Numbered from the stretch's first letter, positions 24,513 to 36,881 are shown. The stretch is 64,000 nt of DNA from Lithobates sylvaticus (GCA_028564925.1 CM053026.1:127745150-127809149), one strand, 5' to 3'. The notes: generated by a model not told the origin, from the letters alone. Program-made: numbers and translations.

Positions 24513-24799
24513 TTAAAAGTTTTAACCAGTTCTATATTGTTTGATTGTATAGCCATTCTCTGTATCCCTATCCATATGCTGCTATCTGTTAACTGTACGT
24601 GAGCAGAATAATTTCTTGCGCTATTATACAATGTACCTGCTTTGCTATTGTACTGATTTTGGTAACCTTTTGGGGTTACCTTTTTGTTTCTTTTCCTTAA
24701 AACAAAACAATGTTCAAGTAAAACAAAAAACTTACATACTACTTTGTGCATCCAGGTGGATTATACCTTGTTTTTTTTTTAAGGACAAATAAGGCCTTC

Positions 24800-24881
24800 A
24801 TTTGGTAGTAAATACTTATGGATGTCTCCTGTTTTTTTGGTTTTGTTTTTTTGTCAAAGGAATACTGGCCCAAAATAGTAA

Positions 24882-24926
<45 letters not shown>

Positions 24927-25665
24927 TTTTTTAAATTTAGCTGTATAATTTTTGCTACTACCTTAATCCACCACCCAAGAACAACCCAAAATACATTCTC
25001 CTGCTCCTGATTATTGCAACAATGTCACATATGTGTATGTTATTTGTTTGTACCCGTATCACAGCCCAGAAGCTATAGTGCACATTTTTCTTTTCTTTTT
25101 TGTCCTACCTACTGTAAAACACGCTGACGCTAACTGACACTGATACTAATTAAAAAAAAAATCCTGATCAAAATATACTGACCCTGACCTTTGACCCTGG
25201 CATTGACCTTTGACCCTTACTTGACCCAAACACTAACCCTGACACTGGCCTAGATCAAAGCTTGATCTAGGTATTTTTTCTATATTTTCTATTTTATTTT
25301 TTATTATTTTATTTATTTAAAAAAACATTTGCAAACACTTTTTTTTTCTTTCTGCTTGGAAAGACAAAGATACGATGTATCTATCTCTCCATTCACAGAA
25401 AGAAAAAAAACACAGGGGTGGGCTTTACAGTGCCAATCAGAGGCTACCACAGCGATCAGATGACCCGGAATTGGGAGATCGGGGTCCCGATTGTTAGTAC
25501 GGGGCTCGGGGGGCTCTCGGTCAGACCCGGCTCTCTGTACTGGAAGTGCACCCTGTGGAGCACTCCCAGCACAACGGAAGAAACACATATATGTGGCCCC
25601 ATGGAAAAAAGCCTAGTTCCGTGAGGCCACATATATGTGTTTTGTCGGCATGAAGGCATTAAAGA
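24800..25665. repeat. unclassified repeat with two hairpins; (TA)n
   Basis: (TA)n lies at 24886-24921. CTAGATCAAAGCTTGATCTAG forms a palindrome near 25250-25270, and ACACATATATGTGGCC pairs with GGCCACATATATGTGT at 25584-25600 and 25625-25641. CTGACC / TGACCCT words repeat at 25180-25240. The family is unknown. Confidence 0.45.
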
Positions 25666-26137
25666 ACACAGTTTAAAACACTTACAAGAATGTCAGAGCC
25701 ACGAAAGAATAAAATAGAGAAGTGGCCCCATGGGAGTGTCACCCCTAACACCCATTTGTTTTATAAATAAATTTTATTCTTAATAGAGGGCTATGGTGAT
25801 TGTTAAGTACATGACTCGCTTTGGCTGCTTTGCTGGTTCTTTCTGTTTTGTGTTTCAGATGACAAGCTGCCTGCTGTTGCTAGGAAGATTTACCTCAGCT
25901 GCTGAGCACTGGATTGGTGACAAATCCTTTGGTGGGAAACACCTAGCCAATAAGTGTAACCTCCTCTCCTGCACTGGGCGGAGTCAGCATTTACCTCAGG
26001 TCTCTCAGCTGGACTCATCTCTGGATTCTCCTCAGCCTTGCTTTTGGATCTTTTGACCTGCTCTCCCACCCTCCCTCCCTTTTGTTATTTCCCCTCCCCC
26101 TTTTGTTATTTCCCCTCGTCGCAGTCCCTCTTTATGT

Positions 26138-26480
26138 GGGTAATGTCACCCACTTTGTGAGTGGACAGTGGTTGGACACTTGATTTGTATAAGATATTGC
26201 TACTTGAGTCTTAGTGACTAAGCATGTTGGTCTGTTATTGGTTAACAACAGTTCTCATTGATATTGAAGGTCTATCTTTTGGGTAATGTCGCCCACTTTG
26301 TGGGTGGACAGTGGTTGGTAAACTGTTATTTGGTTCATATAAGATATTGCTGCTTGAGTCTTAGTGACTAAGCAGGTTAGTCTGTTAATGGTTAACAGTG
26401 TTTCTGTTTGGTATTAAAGGTTAAAGTTCATTTCATAATTAAAATTGTTTTAAACCCAATAAAGGGGTCACGGCCTAAAC
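26138..26480 (+). repeat. tandem duplication of about 137 bp, then AATAAA
   Basis: GGGTAATGTC.CCCACTTTGTG, TATAAGATATTGCT and CTTGAGTCTTAGTGACTAAG occur twice (26138 and 26280). AATAAAGG follows at 26458. Duplicated blocks before a poly(A) signal recall an LTR U3, but no ends were found. Confidence 0.6.
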
Positions 26481-28118
26481 TCTGTCACAATCCTTGTTGT
26501 GTGTTTATTTTATATTTTAGGTATGTTCTTATGGTATGATGGGTGTTCATGGGGTGTACAATCCCATTGGATGTTTAGTGCGTTGATCACATCAAGACAT
26601 TCCTGGCGGTGCGCCTGTCAATGTCTCCCCATCTCCCTGTGCCGACCAGCAGATGTAAGGGAGGATAGGATCGCCAAGTCAAGATGCCCACCACTCTTCT
26701 AGAACCACAGTGGCACGCATTCCGTGCGTATGGAACTCACACGCTGGAAGTGACATCAGGAAAGGGGCGGTGACACGTCTCAGAGCACACGCACAAGGCT
26801 CCTTCTTCAAAATCTCTTATGGATTTCTTTTGGTTGCCAGATTATGGAAAATTTTAGTTTTAAGAGAGTTAATAGAAGTTTTTGTTTCTTTCTTTCTTTA
26901 CTATGGCCAAGGCTAAGACCATAGTAGTCTGGTAAATATGGAATATTGAATATGAATATTATGTAGTCATTTATACAGCCAGCAGATGAGGCTGTAGGCT
27001 CCTTTTTTACAACAATTTCTTGTAACCAAGATGCCCAAATTTCTGCTTTGAAATGATTCAAATTTTTGTGAAATGACATTAGCCTGTTAAAGATTATATG
27101 CGATTTCTGCAAATGAGTTAGCTTATATTTGAATTGTACCTCTGATCAAACTGTCCCTTGAGCGTGCGTATGTCTATACAACTGCAGTAGACATTAGATT
27201 GTAATCTCCTGTAAACTGTTAATATATTCATTTGAATTCAGGAAATAATATTGAACTTTTATTATATAATTACTTTGTATTTTTTTACATTTTGGAGTTA
27301 AGATTTTTTTTTTCTTTTTGAAAAAGGGAAATCTTGGCCAGCCTAAAGGAAAACAGCTGGCAATTGTAGGATTTGATCATAAAGTGACTGTCTAAACGAG
27401 GGGCCTTTTTTTCCAGCCATGCAAGGCGTTCACCACACTAATTAGTATGATAGGATTGCATCTTCTGATGTGTAATTGTTTCATCAGTCACGGACATGAA
27501 AGTGAAACATTCTCTATGTACAGCAAAAGTTAATCCTCAAACTACATGTAACTTTACATTTCATATTTAAGTCTATGTTTTGTTATTTATTGAAGAATAG
27601 GCAGATGTTGGTAGTATGTTTACAGTGGTGTACAGTGGTGTTTGCTTTCCTCTTGCATCATGCTTTCACCCAATGGCAAATAAGCACGACACTAAGCCAC
27701 AATAATAACTAACTTTATAGCGATGTGATTTGTATTTTACCACATTGAAAAACAACACATGATGGTATCCAAGCAGTGCCAGATCTGTTGTGACATTTCA
27801 CTAAGTAATTATTGTTTTGTTTATTGCACTGCCACAATAACCAAAATGAAGAACATAATACACAGGCATGAGTTATCATAATGAAATGAAACCAATTTTT
27901 TTTTCATAGAATGGGAAAGGGTTGTGTGGGGGTCAAAGTTTTGTTGTCTGTGTCATGGTGACACAGACAGATTGTAGTGAAGGGTAAACTACTAGAATAA
28001 CAGGAATATCACTTTTCCAGTAAAATTCAATAATATAAAGGCATCTAATCTTCTATCATATCATAAGGACAGGGTCTGCTCAAATCTCCTTCCTCCAGAT
28101 GATCAGTAGACTTCTCCT
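26481..28118. other. no gene recognised
   Basis: AT-rich, no domain-bearing frames on either strand. A 101-codon minus frame (26807-27112) shows no recognisable motif. Confidence 0.5.
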
Positions 28119-28120
28119 TA

Positions 28121-28545
28121 AGCCCCATACACACGGTCGGATTTTCGCATGGATTCTGTCCTATCGGACAATGTTGTCGAAAAATCCGACCGTGTGTAGG
28201 CACCATCGGACAGTGTACGTCGGATTGTCCGACGGACAAAGTCTTATCTCCTGCTGGATAGATTTTTTGACAACAAGGTCCGATCACACCAAATCCGATC
28301 GTGTGTAGCGAATTCCGACGGACAAAGTGCTACGCATGCTCAGATCACATTACAAGACCAAAGCTATTGGCTACTAGCCTCTACGTAGTCCCGTCGTACG
28401 CAACGAACGTCTCCACGTTCAGGATGCTCGGATTTTCCGACAACTTTGTCCGACCGTGTGTATGCAACACCAATGTCGGACAAAATCCGTTGGGAAAAAT
28501 CCAAAGGATTTTGTGGTCGGAATTTCCGACCGTGTGTACGGGGCA
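28121..28545. mobile_element. MADF-Myb-family MITE, copy 3
   Basis: AGCCCCATACACACGGTCGG on the left, CCGTGTGTACGGGGCA on the right, TA on both sides. The body is the inverse of copies 2 and 4. CGCATGCTCAG lies at 28333. Confidence 0.9.
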
Positions 28546-28547
28546 TA

Positions 28548-28619
28548 AGACTGGGTTGCCATTAAAGTCCATGTGTGTGTAAAAGCAGGTGTCCTAATAC
28601 TTTTGGCAATATAGTGTAT
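28548..28619 (+). repeat. Tc1/mariner-type terminal fragment
   Basis: CAGGTGTCCTAATACTTTTG followed by GCAATATAGTGTA is a common vertebrate Tc1-like right terminus. The remainder is absent or displaced by MITE copy 3. Confidence 0.6.
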
Positions 28620-29040
28620 GTCTGTCAGAAGGGCATGGCGTTCAGCTCCAGGCATTTGCAATGGAGAGACAATCTTTTCATGTGATTTAAGGGCAACATT
28701 GTAAATATGCCTGCTATAACTGACAGATAGAAATTGGTCAGTAGTTCACTATGGCTGTTACTCACTGATCTAACATTGTCCTGCCGCTGGCCTATTTCTA
28801 TCAAAGTCTCGTTAAAAAATAAATGATCACTGGTGATACAGTAAAGTACAGTTAGCCAGCAGCTGGACATTTTTGTTTAGAGAAAATTGGCTGAAATGTA
28901 AGAGGAAAAAAGGCAGGAGCTTTACCACTGGAATTAGGAGACCGAAGATTCCACACAAATTAAAACTGGTCAGCAGCAGGACATTTTTAAATAGCAAGGC
29001 TAAGCCCAAATGTACTAGAGAGAAAAAGCACAGCATGAGG
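28620..29040. other. no gene recognised
   Basis: Short frames only. A block AAATTAAAACTGGTCAGCAG resembles decayed repeat sequence. Confidence 0.45.
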
Positions 29041-29064
29041 CTTTAAAATGGTTGTAAACCCTTA

Positions 29065-29495
29065 GGCTGCTTTCACACTGGGGCGGTGCGGGCGGCGACG
29101 GTAAAGCAGCGCTATATTTAGCGCTGCTTTACCATCGTTTTACCCGCGGTATGCGGCCGCTAGCGGGGTGGTTTTAACCCCCGCTAGCGACCGAAAAAGG
29201 GTTAAAAACCTCCGCAAAGCGCCGCTGCAGCGGCGCTTTGCGGGCGGTATCCCCGCGGTCTCCCATTGATTTCAATGGGTAGGAGCGGTATAGGAGCGGT
29301 GAACACACCGCTCCTTCACCACTCCAAAGATGCAGCTAGCAGGACTTTTTTTACCGTCCTGCTAGCGCACCGCTCCAGTGTTAAAGCCCTCGGGGCTTTC
29401 ACACTGGAGACACAGCAACAGCTGTTTCGGGTCGGTTTGCAGGCGCTATTTTTAGCGCAATAGCGCCTGCAAACCGCCCCAGTGTGAAAGCAGCC
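29065..29495. mobile_element. Harbinger-like MITE with TTA duplication
   Basis: Long perfect termini GGCTGCTTTCACACTGGGGC and inverse. TTA lies at 29062-29064 and 29496-29498. It is GC-rich, with inner repeats of GCGCTGCTTTACC and GGAGCGGT. Three-bp TWA-type duplications suggest PIF/Harbinger. Confidence 0.85.
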
Positions 29496-29567
29496 TTACA
29501 GACCACTTTGACCTACAGGTAAGCCTAGATTAAGGCTTACCTTTAGGTCCAAGAAATATCTCCTTAA

Positions 29568-30567
29568 CCACTTTAATACCAGGCACTTAGACACCTTCCT
29601 GCCCAAGCCAATTTTCAGCTTTCAACGCTGTCGCAATTTGAATGACAATTGTGCGGTCATACAACACTGTACCCAAACACATTTTTTATCATTTTGTTCC
29701 CGCAAATAGAGCTTTCTTTGGTGGTATTTGATCACCTCTGCGATTTTTATTTTTTGCGCAACAAATTAAAAAAGGCCGAAAATTTTGACAAAAAAAACAA
29801 GTTTTTCTTTGTTTCTGTTAAAGATTTTTGTAAATAAGTACGTTTTCTTCTTCAATGACGGGCACTGATATGGCTGCACTGACGGGCACTGATAAGGTGG
29901 CACTGATGGGCACCGATGAGGTGGTACTGATGAGGTGGCACTGACGGCCACTGATGGTGGGCACTGATAGGTGGCACTGGTATGCAGCACTGATGGGCAC
30001 TCATAGGTGGCACTTATGGGCACTCATAGGCGGCACTAATGGGCACTCATAGGCGGCACCGATGGGTACTTATGGGTGGCACTGATGGGTACTTATGGGT
30101 GGCACTGATGGGTACTTATAGGTGGTACTGATAGGTGGCATGGATGGGCACTGATAGGAGGGCACTGAAGGGCATGGATGGGCACTCATAGGTGGCACTG
30201 CTGGACACTGATGGGTGGCACTGATGACACTGATGGGTGGCACTAATGACACTGATGGGTGGCATTGCTGGGTTTTACTGAATTACCATTTGTGGGCACT
30301 GACTGGCACAGATTGGGCATCATTTGTACATGTGGATGGCCATGGGGTACATACCTAGCCATCCACATGTTGCCCACTTCCCTGGTCGTCCAGGTGGCTT
30401 CCCTGGAGGTCTAGTGTGGGCATCTGAGGGGGGGCTGCACTGGTAAACAATTGGCGCAGACCCCCCCTGTCAGGAGAGCCACCCATCGGCTCTCCTCTAC
30501 TCGCGTCTGTCAGGATAACAGAACCACTTCCCGGACGTCAATTTGCTATTGACCGGGTGGAAAGTGG
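29568..30567 (+). mobile_element. piggyBac-type MITE, complete, TTAA-flanked
   Basis: TTAA at 29564-29567 and 30568-30571. CCACTTTAATACCAGGCAC on the left matches the inverse of the 3' terminus of the piggyBac element (45010-45250) more closely than the 38-1013 type does. The internal minisatellite lies at 29855-30285. Confidence 0.9.
29855..30285. repeat. minisatellite GGCACTGATGGGCACTGATA type
   Basis: About 20 units of roughly 20-22 bp, the reverse complement of the unit in 22020-22985. Confidence 0.92.
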
Positions 30568-30959
30568 TTAAGTTACACGGTTAAGGAGATATTTTACAAA
30601 AAAAGGGCACCGCTGTCTACGGCACATGCACGCCGTAGACAACGGCACAGGCGCACTGGGCACGCTGCAAGTGAAGGCGAACATGCCATCACTGACGGCT
30701 CCCACGCGCATGCACCAGAGTGACGTCATCGCGGCTCCGGCCAATCACAGCGCCGGACCCGCGAGACCCTGAAGTCACTCCAGGATACATGGCAGCGGCA
30801 GAGATGAAGAACAAGGACCGCTTCGGGGGCTTCGATCTCAGGTAAGTTATACACAATGAGCTAGTATGCTGTGCATACTAGCTCATTATGCCTTTGACTT
30901 GCAGGGTTTATTTTTTATTTTATTTTTTTAATGGCTTAACTTTCTCTTTAATATAAAAA

Positions 30960-31336
30960 TAAACTACATAGGATAGTATTATAAAACTGACCAGCAGCAT
31001 GACAGTGCTATTAAGGGATGATAGGCCTACCGAAGTGCACACCTAACGATCATTTCATCTATTGGGGTAGGGGAGTTTGATAAATGTACGGGATATGTGA
31101 GGTGGTTTATATTCACACTGTTCTTGCACCTTTTTTTTTCTAATGATGCAGTGGTGTACAACATGTAGAATTGCTGCACAAGCAATATTGTAATTTAAAA
31201 AAAATTGTGAATTACCTCGTGTTTTCAATCTGCTGCCACTGTAATTTTTTGTAAAATATAAAAATATGGAACCTGAGGCTTTCATTGTTGGTCCACACAA
31301 ATGTAATTTCCTACTTGTATGATTGGCAACAAGTCT
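30960..31336. other. no gene recognised
   Basis: AT-rich unique sequence. Confidence 0.5.
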
Positions 31337-31338
31337 TA

Positions 31339-31763
31339 AGCCCCATACACACGCGCGGATTATCCGAGGACCAGGTCCGTCGGATCATGTCTGTCATACT
31401 TTGTCCGATGTTGGTTTTGCGTACACATGGTCGGACAAAGTTGTCGGAAAATCCGATCATTCTGAACGTGGTGACATTTGTTGCCTACGACGGGACTACG
31501 TAGAGGCTAGTAGCCAATAGCTTTGGTCTTGTAATGTGATCTGAGCATGCGTAGCACTTTGTCCGTCGGACTACCATACACACGATCGGATTTGGTGTGA
31601 TCGGACCTTGTTGTCCAAAAATCTATCCAGCAGGAGATAGGACTTTGTCCGTCGGACAATCCGACGTACACTGTCCGATGGTGCCTACACACGGTCGGAT
31701 TTTTCGACAACATTGTCCGATCGGACAGAATCCATGCGAAAATCCGACCGTGTGTATGGGGCT
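31339..31763. mobile_element. MADF-Myb-family MITE, copy 4
   Basis: AGCCCCATACACACGCG..CGTGTGTATGGGGCT inside a CTTAAG palindrome context on both sides. The strongest intact copy; the same 425-bp length as copy 3. Confidence 0.9.
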
Positions 31764-31765
31764 TA

Positions 31766-32725
31766 AGTCAGACTCTCCCTAAGGATTAAATACCTCTAAA
31801 GGGATGCAGACACTGCAGCTTTTCTCATCAGAACAATGCACCAGGTGATAATAACAAAAAACAATCCCTCCCCATCAGAAGCAATAGCAAAGGACATAGT
31901 GAAATAAACAGCTATTTCTTAGAGGAGAAACAGGTATGAACCGGCAATAATGTTTGCTAAAATCCCTGAAATGTACATTGATCACCCTGAGGGGATTGGT
32001 TCTTTCTTAAAAGTGGAGTCACTCTTTAATCTACCATCCCTTAGTTAAACTACCCCAAATAGAGAAAATGTCACAGTCATATGTAGATGACCCTCACAGC
32101 CAACACAAAGTCACCCACCCACCATCATTTTCTAAATTGATCTTTCTCGCAGGAAGAATGTGATCTTTGACATTTTCGTATATAGAAATCAAGGGAGTGA
32201 TAAAACAGGATTCCAGGAAGTAATCATTCTTCTGTTGCCTTACAGATGGCAGAGGGCTTTACTTGGGAGAAAGCATGCAATAGATGAATTGGAAATATAA
32301 TGATATACAGTATACTAGAATGCTGAGAGTAAGCTCTCTTTGTGTGCATCTACATTTTGTACAAACCCAGCAAGATGTTGCTCAGTTCTAACTAAGTTGT
32401 TGTGCGGGACCTTTTTACGTAAAACAAGAGCAGGGTGATATTGAAATAGAACCATGTAATCAATGCCAGAGTACAAAATCTAGCACTGCTAGCTATCACT
32501 GGAAAAATAAGATGCATAATATACCTTTCATCATGTGGATAATATATGTTTTTCTTACTTATGTAAGGCATCTTTTACACGGCCAGGAGGGGGGTAAAAA
32601 CAGGCCGCTGAGCTGCAGTTTTGCCACCCACCTAAATCCTACCATAAATCTGGAGGGAGCTGTTCACATGCCATGGCAGTGATGCTTTGTGACACAGCCG
32701 CAGCAAATTTAACAAGACACATTTG
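31766..32725. other. no gene recognised
   Basis: No coding frames and no clear repeat ends, apart from CTTTTACACGGCCAGGAGG near 32573. Confidence 0.5.
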
Positions 32726-32726
32726 G

Positions 32727-32898
32727 GGAGATACTAAAACTGGTGCACTCGGAATCTGGTGCAGCTGTACATGGTAGCCAATCATATTCTAACTTCAGCT
32801 TGTTCAATTAAGATTTAACAATACAACCTGGAAGCTGATTGGTTTCTATGCAGGTCTGCACCAGATTTTGCACGCTCCAGTTTTAGTAAATCTCCCCC
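32727..32898. mobile_element. short palindromic MITE, about 172 bp
   Basis: GGGGAGATACTAAAACTGG on the left and CCAGTTTTAGTAAATCTCCCC-like (key half AGTAAATCTCCCC) on the right, with internal CTGATTGG/CCAATCA pairing. The superfamily is unresolved. Confidence 0.75.
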
Positions 32899-32926
32899 TT
32901 TGAGTTGACATGTGGAACCACAACTA

Positions 32927-33354
32927 ATGGCGCGTACACACGGTCGGAATTTCCGATGGAAAGAGTCCGATGGGAGCTTTTCATCGGATTTTACGACCGT
33001 GTGTATGCCCATCAGTCTTTTTTTGTCGGAATTTCCGACGGACTTTGGATTGAGAACCTGTTCCTAATTTTTCAGACGGAAAACCTTTCTATCTGATTTT
33101 CTGATCGTGTGTATGCAATTTCGACATGCAAAATTCCGACGCATGCTTGGAAACAATTTGACGCATGCTCGGAAGCATTAAACTTCCCTTTTATAGTGTC
33201 GTCGAACGTGTTGTATGCCGCGGTGTTATTGACCATCGGAATTTGGTGTGACCGTGTGTAGGCAAGACAGTTTGAGCGAAATTCCGTCGGAATTCCGACG
33301 GAAAAACCATCAGAGCTTTTTCCGATGAGAATTCCGACCGTGTGTATGCAGCAT
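32927..33354. mobile_element. MADF-Myb-family MITE, copy 5 (divergent)
   Basis: TA lies before ATGGCGCGTACACACGGTCGG-like sequence (key word CGTACACACGGTCGG) and after ..GTGTGTATGCAGCAT. GACGCATGCT occurs twice near 33140-33175. Termini resemble elements A and B (ATGCC start). Confidence 0.82.
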
Positions 33355-33359
33355 TAGAG

Positions 33360-33772
33360 AAAACAAAGTTGCAAAGCATTAGTCCCATTCAAAGCCTAGC
33401 TCCAGCTATTCTTAATAGTTTTGGATAGATTAGTGAAGAGATAAAAAAAATGTTAACATACAGGAAGTGACAGACAGTAATAGCAATATTGTCAGAAGTT
33501 CCAAGGGTTCATTCAGATGGGCATTGACACCTGTAGCCTGTGACTAAGCATCTTGTTTCCGTGGCTTCAGCAGCCAGGTGCTGTGTGCACGTGGCCCATT
33601 CATGTCTATTGGGACACAGTGGCTGCACAGTCGCTCGTCCGAATTTAACAGCTGTTGGGATGCGGGTGAGTGGCCCTGAATACAAACAATTTCTTTTAAT
33701 GTTTCGGTATTGTCCTGCCCTGACAGGAGATGAATGAAAATCACCCCAACAACAATAACAACCTAACAGACG
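33360..33772. other. no gene recognised
   Basis: Opposed frames at 33540-33744 are shadows of each other without motifs. Confidence 0.45.
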
Positions 33773-33774
33773 CT

Positions 33775-34398
33775 CTAGGGGTCTTCAAACTATGGCCCTT
33801 CAGTTGTTTAGGAACTACAATTCCCATCATGCCTAGTCATGTCTGTGAATGTCAGAGTTTTACAATGCCTCATGGGATGTGTTGTTCCGCAACAGATAGG
33901 CCCCTTTCACACTGGGGCATTTTTCAGGAGGTACAGCGCTAAAAATAGCGCCTGTACACCGCCTGAAAAAATCCGGCCCCATTCACTCCAGTGTGAAAGC
34001 CGGCAGGCTTTCACACTGGAGCGGTGCGCTAGCAGGACGGTAAAAAAAGTCCTGCTAGCAGCATCTTTGGAGTGGTATAGGAGCGGTGTATTCACCGCTC
34101 CTATACCGCTCCTTCCCATTGATTTGAATGGGACACAGCGGTAATACCGCGGCAATACCACGGTAATACTGTAGCAATACCGCGGCAATACCGCCGCAAA
34201 GGGCCGCTACGGCGGCGCTCTGCGGGGGATTTTAACCCTTTTTCGGCCGCTGGGGGGGTAAAACCGCACCACGAGCCGCCGAATACCACGGCTAAAACGA
34301 CGGTAAAGCAGCGCTAAATATAGCGCTGCTTTACCGTCACCGCGGCTCCCGCCCCAGTGTGAAAGGGGCCATAGAGGGCCATAGTTTGAGGATCCCTG
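33775..34398. mobile_element. hAT-like MITE, split by a nested MITE
   Basis: CTAGGGGTCTTCAAACTATG on the left and CATAGTTTGAGGATCCCTG on the right are imperfect inverses. ACTACAATTCCCATCATGCC lies inside, a word typical of a widespread hAT MITE. No matching 8-bp TSD was found. Confidence 0.7.
33899..34370. mobile_element. Harbinger-like MITE with ATA duplication
   Basis: GGCCCCTTTCACACTGGGGC and its perfect inverse, with ATA at 33896-33898 and 34371-34373. The interior resembles 29065-29495 (GCTAGCAGGAC, GCGCTGCTTTACCGTC). Confidence 0.87.
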
Positions 34399-34725
34399 CC
34401 TCTTTCTAGTTCTATTTAAAACAAAAAAGTAATGTTTTGACTGAAGTTAGGCTTGAACCACTTGACCTCGGAAGGTTTTACCTCCTTCATGACAGGCCAT
34501 TTTTTGCTATTCAGCACTGCACCACTTTAACTGGCAATTGAGCGGTCATGCAACACTTTGTGCAAATAAAATTCATATGAATTTTTTCACACAAATAGAG
34601 CTTTCCTTTGGTGGTTTTTGATCATCGCTGTTTTTTTTTTCTTTTTTTCTATAAAAACAAAAAAAGACCAAATGTATTTTTCATTATTTACTTTTTTTTT
34701 TACATACTTTCATCAGAGTAGTTCA

Positions 34726-36881
34726 TGTTGTGCAAAGTATTGATATAATGCGCTGGAAGCTTCTTGTTTGCAGCATACAGCTTTACATTTATGGAGAAAT
34801 ATCAGAACATATCTTTTCAGCATGGAGACAGGAAGAGAACAAGGAGGATACAACTACATACACTGAGAGAGATAACATTTCCTCTGGTTACATTACCATA
34901 GATACACACTACAGTTCCACCTGCTGGATAGATAGGTATAATGCATACAGTAAATAGTTCACAGTACTTACATGCTGTAAGGATCTGTGTTTCTGATGAT
35001 GGTCTCTCATCAAAATAAACACTATGACTTATTGTAACTTTGTCAGTCTTTGGGTGTAGGATTCTGTAACCCTTAGTTTGCTTGCTGTAGCCTACTAGAA
35101 TGCCCTCTATGGCTCCGTTCTCCAGCTTGAATCACTTTTCACTTATAGGCAAATGCTTTACACAGAAATATTCTGATGTGCCTATGCTAGGCTTTGATCC
35201 ATGCCACATTTCAAATTGAGTCTGTTCTGTAGGTAGGTTGACGTCATGACTGCGTTTCCCCAGTACTTGTGAGGTAGGTTGGCATCCAACAACACGCACC
35301 TGGCCATTTCTATAAGAGTGAGATTTTTCCTTTCTGCTGCACTGTTTTGTTCAGGAGTGTATGGTGTGGTTGTCTGGTGTACTATTCCTTGTTTCTTCAG
35401 GTATGAGGCCACTTCTTTGCTTATGTATTCTCCACCATTGTCGGTGCGTATTATTCCTGGTTTCCATTGGAAATTGTTGCTAGACATGGACAGTTTCTCT
35501 GATGTTCCATTCTTGTGTTTCATCAGATAAGTAGTTACCTGGAATAATCATCAATGAAAGTCAGTAGATATCTGTTCCTGCCTGACGTGGGAGTTTTCAT
35601 TGGACCCCATACGTCACTGTGTATGAGCTGCAGGGGGTGGGTAGTTTTTCTTTGAGATGCCTGTGGAAGGGGAGCACGTGTGGCTTTTGCTTCTATACAA
35701 CACTTTCAATTCATGAGCACTTTGCAAGGCATTACTGTCAAATCTTTTGATAAGCCTCTCTTTATAATGTCCTGTATAGCTTCTGGACTTCTGTGCTCCA
35801 GTTGCCTGTGCCACTCCATGATGTGCCTTTAGTTTCCTGTGTGATTGCTTTGACTCTTTCTTTAGTGGATAGCTCTAGCTTTCGCTGCTCAGCTTTCCAG
35901 ATAGAACAGTCTTTTTTTAAGTGAGCAGTCCTTTTACAGCTTTCTTGTACTTTGTGCCTTTAAGAGCTTTGTCATCATGGTGCGTATTTTCTTTCCTTCT
36001 GTCATATTCGACTAATTTCCCTTTGACATATTCCAGTGTCAGCTCCTGCTTGGGTCTGGTATCTAAAGCTTTAATAAGAGCGCTATATATTTCTGGAAGG
36101 CTGCAGAGGAGCAGGGCAACAGTATGGTATGGCTTTTGATTACCTCTCCAATGGCGAGTAACTGCTCTATGCTTTCTAGAATATCTTTCACGTGGTCACA
36201 CATATGCTGGCCTTCTTCTAGTCTCATCTTAAAACATCTTACTGTTGAGGCTTGAAAGCTCATACCCTTTTTGTATTGTAGTCCACATACCTTTGGCCAT
36301 TTTCTCTGTTCTTATGTAGATAAGCTGGTCATCTTCTACTAGTAAGCTTATAGTCGCTTTTGTCTGTCTATCTTTCCTGTTCCAGTCCTCCATCTCTCCA
36401 TTTGTTGGTCTGTCTGTATTCAGCACTTGCCACAAGTCATTCATGCTAAGAAGCATTTCCAGTTAAAACTTCAACAGCTGGTAATTGGTATCGTTCAGCT
36501 TTGCAATTGCAAACTTCACATCTGCTTGCCATCTTTCAGTAGCTTGTATACAGTGCTCACTGTACTCACTGAGTTGCAGAGTTCTCTTTCCAGTGCCTGG
36601 GTGCTGCTGGGTGCCTGAGGCCCATAACCTATTGTGCAGAGTATTGATATAATGCACTGGAAGCTTCTTTTTTTCAGCATACAGCTTTAATTTTATGGAG
36701 AAATATCAGAACATATCTTTTCAGCATAGAGACTGGAAGAGAACAAGGAGGATACAACTACATACACTGCAAGAGATAACACTTCCTCTGATTACATTAC
36801 CATAGTTACCCACTACAGTGCCACCTGCTGGATAGATAGGTATAATGTATACAGTAAATAGTTCACAGTACTTAAATGCTG
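34726..36881 (-). mobile_element. Ty1/copia-type LTR retrotransposon fossil
   Basis: Two LTRs of about 252 bp (34726-34979 and 36630-36881) differ at roughly 20 sites by eye. The primer-binding site next to the right LTR contains GGTTATGGGCC, the initiator-Met type used by copia elements. Gag-like segments lie at about 36063-36657, and an integrase core segment at 35182-35523 (residues RTDNGGEYISKEV and TPYTPEQNSAAER). No reverse transcriptase or RNase H is present, so it is an internally deleted, broken copy with many breaks, of moderate age from LTR divergence. Confidence 0.88.

Larger units (their letters stand above)
29042..30955. mobile_element. outer MITE split by two nested elements
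   Basis: TTTAAAATGGTTGTAAACCC on the left resembles the 47509 element. The right side has a CAGGTAAGTT word, a hairpin (ATGAGCTAGTATGC / GCATACTAGCTCAT, 30857-30890) and ends ..TTTCTCTTTAA. Inside lie a 3-bp-TSD MITE (29065-29495) and a piggyBac MITE (29568-30567). Confidence 0.6.
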
